This document shows positions 5,334 through 6,276 of a stretch of DNA of 6,276 nt, one piece after another; the stretch's first letter is position 1, and every line of letters begins with the position of its first letter. This DNA is from Actinomycetota bacterium (GTDB lineage: Bacteria; Actinomycetota; Actinomycetes; Mycobacteriales; Micromonosporaceae), in NCBI GenBank assembly GCA_005885115.1, contig VAXX01000462.1, positions 1 through 6,276 on the forward strand. The letters run 5' to 3'. Made by a program: the position numbers and the translations under genes. The notes beneath the pieces are model-generated. The model worked only from the letters and a program-made list of their open reading frames with translations, did not search any database and was not told the origin of the DNA.

Positions 5334-6257
5334 ATGAGCCCCCCGGCCGAGGAGTCCGCCGTCCTCATCGACGGACCGTGGCAGCACCGTTTCGTCAGCG
5401 CCAACGGAAGCCGCTTCCACGTCGTCGAAGCCGGTACCGGTCCGATGGTGCTGTTCCTGCACGGCTTCCCCGAGTTCTGGTGGGCCTGGCAGCACCAGGT
5501 ACGCGCGCTGGCCGACGCCGGCTTCCGGGCGGTCGCGGTGGACCTGCGCGGGTACGGTGCCAGCGACAAGCCGCCGCGCGGCTACGACGGGTACACCATG
5601 TCCGGCGACGTGGCCGGGCTGATCCGGGCGCTGGGCGAGCGGTCGGCGACGCTGGTCGGCGGCGGGTACGGCGGCGCGATGGCGTGGACCACCGCGGCGT
5701 TCCACCCGAAGCTCGTCCGCCGGCTGGTCATCGTCAGCTCGGCGCATCCGCTGCGGCTGCGCGCCGCGCTGTTCAGCGACCCGCGCGGCCAGCTCACCGC
5801 CTCCGGCCCGATGCTCAAATTCCAGATCCCGCGGTACGAGCATGTCCTCACCCGCGACGACGCCGCACTGGTCGGGATGTACCTGCGCCGGTGGGGCGGC
5901 CGGGACTGGGTGACCGGTCCGGACTTCCCCGATTACGAACGGCGCTGCCGGACGGCGATCCAGATCCCGCAGGCGGCGTTCTGCGCCATGGAGAGCTACC
6001 GCTGGGCCTTCCGGTCGGCACTGCGATTACAGGGGTACCGGTTCGTCAAGGAACTCCAGCAACCGATCCTGGCACCGACGCTGCACCTGCACGGGGGCGC
6101 GGACACCGCGATGCTGCCCCGCACGGCGCAGGGCTCCGGTCGCTACGTCGTCGCCCCGTACGAGTGGCGCCTGCTCACCGGGGTCGGGCACTTCCCGCAC
6201 GTGGAGGCGCCGGAACTGATCGCCGGCGAGGTCCTGCGCTGGGCCAAAGGCGTCTAG
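5334..6257 (+). CDS. Epoxide-hydrolase-like alpha/beta hydrolase lacking the nucleophilic Asp (EphE-like)
   Basis: This gene encodes 307 residues from ATG 5334. The frame is open from GTG 5205, but that stretch has poor GC in third positions and contains operator-like DNA, and homologues begin shortly before a GPWxH motif like the one at residues 14-18. Seen: oxyanion-hole motif HGFPEFWWAW (43-52), DLRGYGASDKPPRGYDGY (70-87), a cap domain with a Tyr in MESYRW (219-224), acid Asp257 in HGGAD and base His286 in GVGHFPHVE. Epoxide hydrolases carry the nucleophile in GHDWGG; here the same place reads GGGYGG (109-114), with Gly111 at the Asp position. The fold looks complete but the covalent epoxide-opening step should be impossible unless another residue serves. 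Position downstream of acs recalls mycobacterial EphE. There is no signal peptide, so it is probably cytoplasmic. Substrate is unknown. Fold is sure; activity is doubtful. Confidence 0.9.
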   Translation: MSPPAEESAVLIDGPWQHRFVSANGSRFHVVEAGTGPMVLFLHGFPEFWWAWQHQVRALADAGFRAVAVDLRGYGASDKPPRGYDGYTMSGDVAGLIRALGERSATLVGGGYGGAMAWTTAAFHPKLVRRLVIVSSAHPLRLRAALFSDPRGQLTASGPMLKFQIPRYEHVLTRDDAALVGMYLRRWGGRDWVTGPDFPDYERRCRTAIQIPQAAFCAMESYRWAFRSALRLQGYRFVKELQQPILAPTLHLHGGADTAMLPRTAQGSGRYVVAPYEWRLLTGVGHFPHVEAPELIAGEVLRWAKGV

Positions 6258-6276
6258 ACGCGGTATTCGCGCAGGT
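6254..6276 (-). CDS. Possible C-terminal end of a convergent gene (6 residues visible)
   Basis: Read on the minus strand, the window edge gives LREYRV followed by TAG (6254-6256). The two stops share the palindrome CTAG. A convergent gene is expected here if the mycobacterial order (ephE then marP on the other strand) holds, but six residues cannot identify a family, and the frame could be chance. Confidence 0.25.

Overview
The window looks like chromosomal DNA of a high-GC actinobacterium. Codon third positions are almost all G or C, GTG and TTG starts are frequent, and GTAC-containing words (GGTACC, CGTACG, GGGTAC) are very common, which by eye suggests Micromonosporaceae or a close relative. 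The gene order HAD-IB phosphatase, acs, epoxide-hydrolase-like protein resembles the conserved actinobacterial neighbourhood that in mycobacteria holds Rv3661, acs, ephE and marP. That synteny is from memory and needs a search. There are no RNA genes, insertion sequences, CRISPR arrays or phage genes.

Layout. (1) 1-405 (+): 3' end of a membrane-anchored HAD-IB phosphatase. (2) 406-675: convergent gap with a perfect 11-bp hairpin. (3) 676-1407 (-): Fic-fold protein with a degenerate catalytic loop but an apparently intact inhibitory motif. (4) 1408-1581: divergent promoter region. (5) 1582-3558 (+): acetyl-CoA synthetase (acs), closed by a strong 15-bp hairpin. (6) 3622-3972 (+): small ArsR-type regulator. 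(7) 3933-5099 (-): ROK-family regulator, overlapping the ArsR gene tail to tail by 40 bp. (8) 5100-5333: AT-rich divergent control region with several dyads and a spaced direct repeat. (9) 5334-6257 (+): epoxide-hydrolase-like alpha/beta hydrolase lacking the usual nucleophile, whose stop overlaps a possible minus-strand stop at the window edge.

How the genes relate. The one clearly functional metabolic enzyme is Acs, which activates acetate to acetyl-CoA and has the residues expected for acetate specificity and for control by acetylation of its C-terminal lysine. The two regulators between acs and the hydrolase look like an accessory pair placed inside conserved synteny; each has a dyad just upstream of its -10 box, consistent with autoregulation. 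Their ligands cannot be read from the sequence.

The most interesting points are three proteins with altered signature residues (Fic-like, ROK, epoxide-hydrolase-like), a recurrent pattern of -10 boxes placed for leaderless or very short-leader transcripts, and the nested terminator/operator between acs and the ArsR gene. I see no clear evidence of a wholly new multi-gene system; most of the window is ordinary actinobacterial chromosome.
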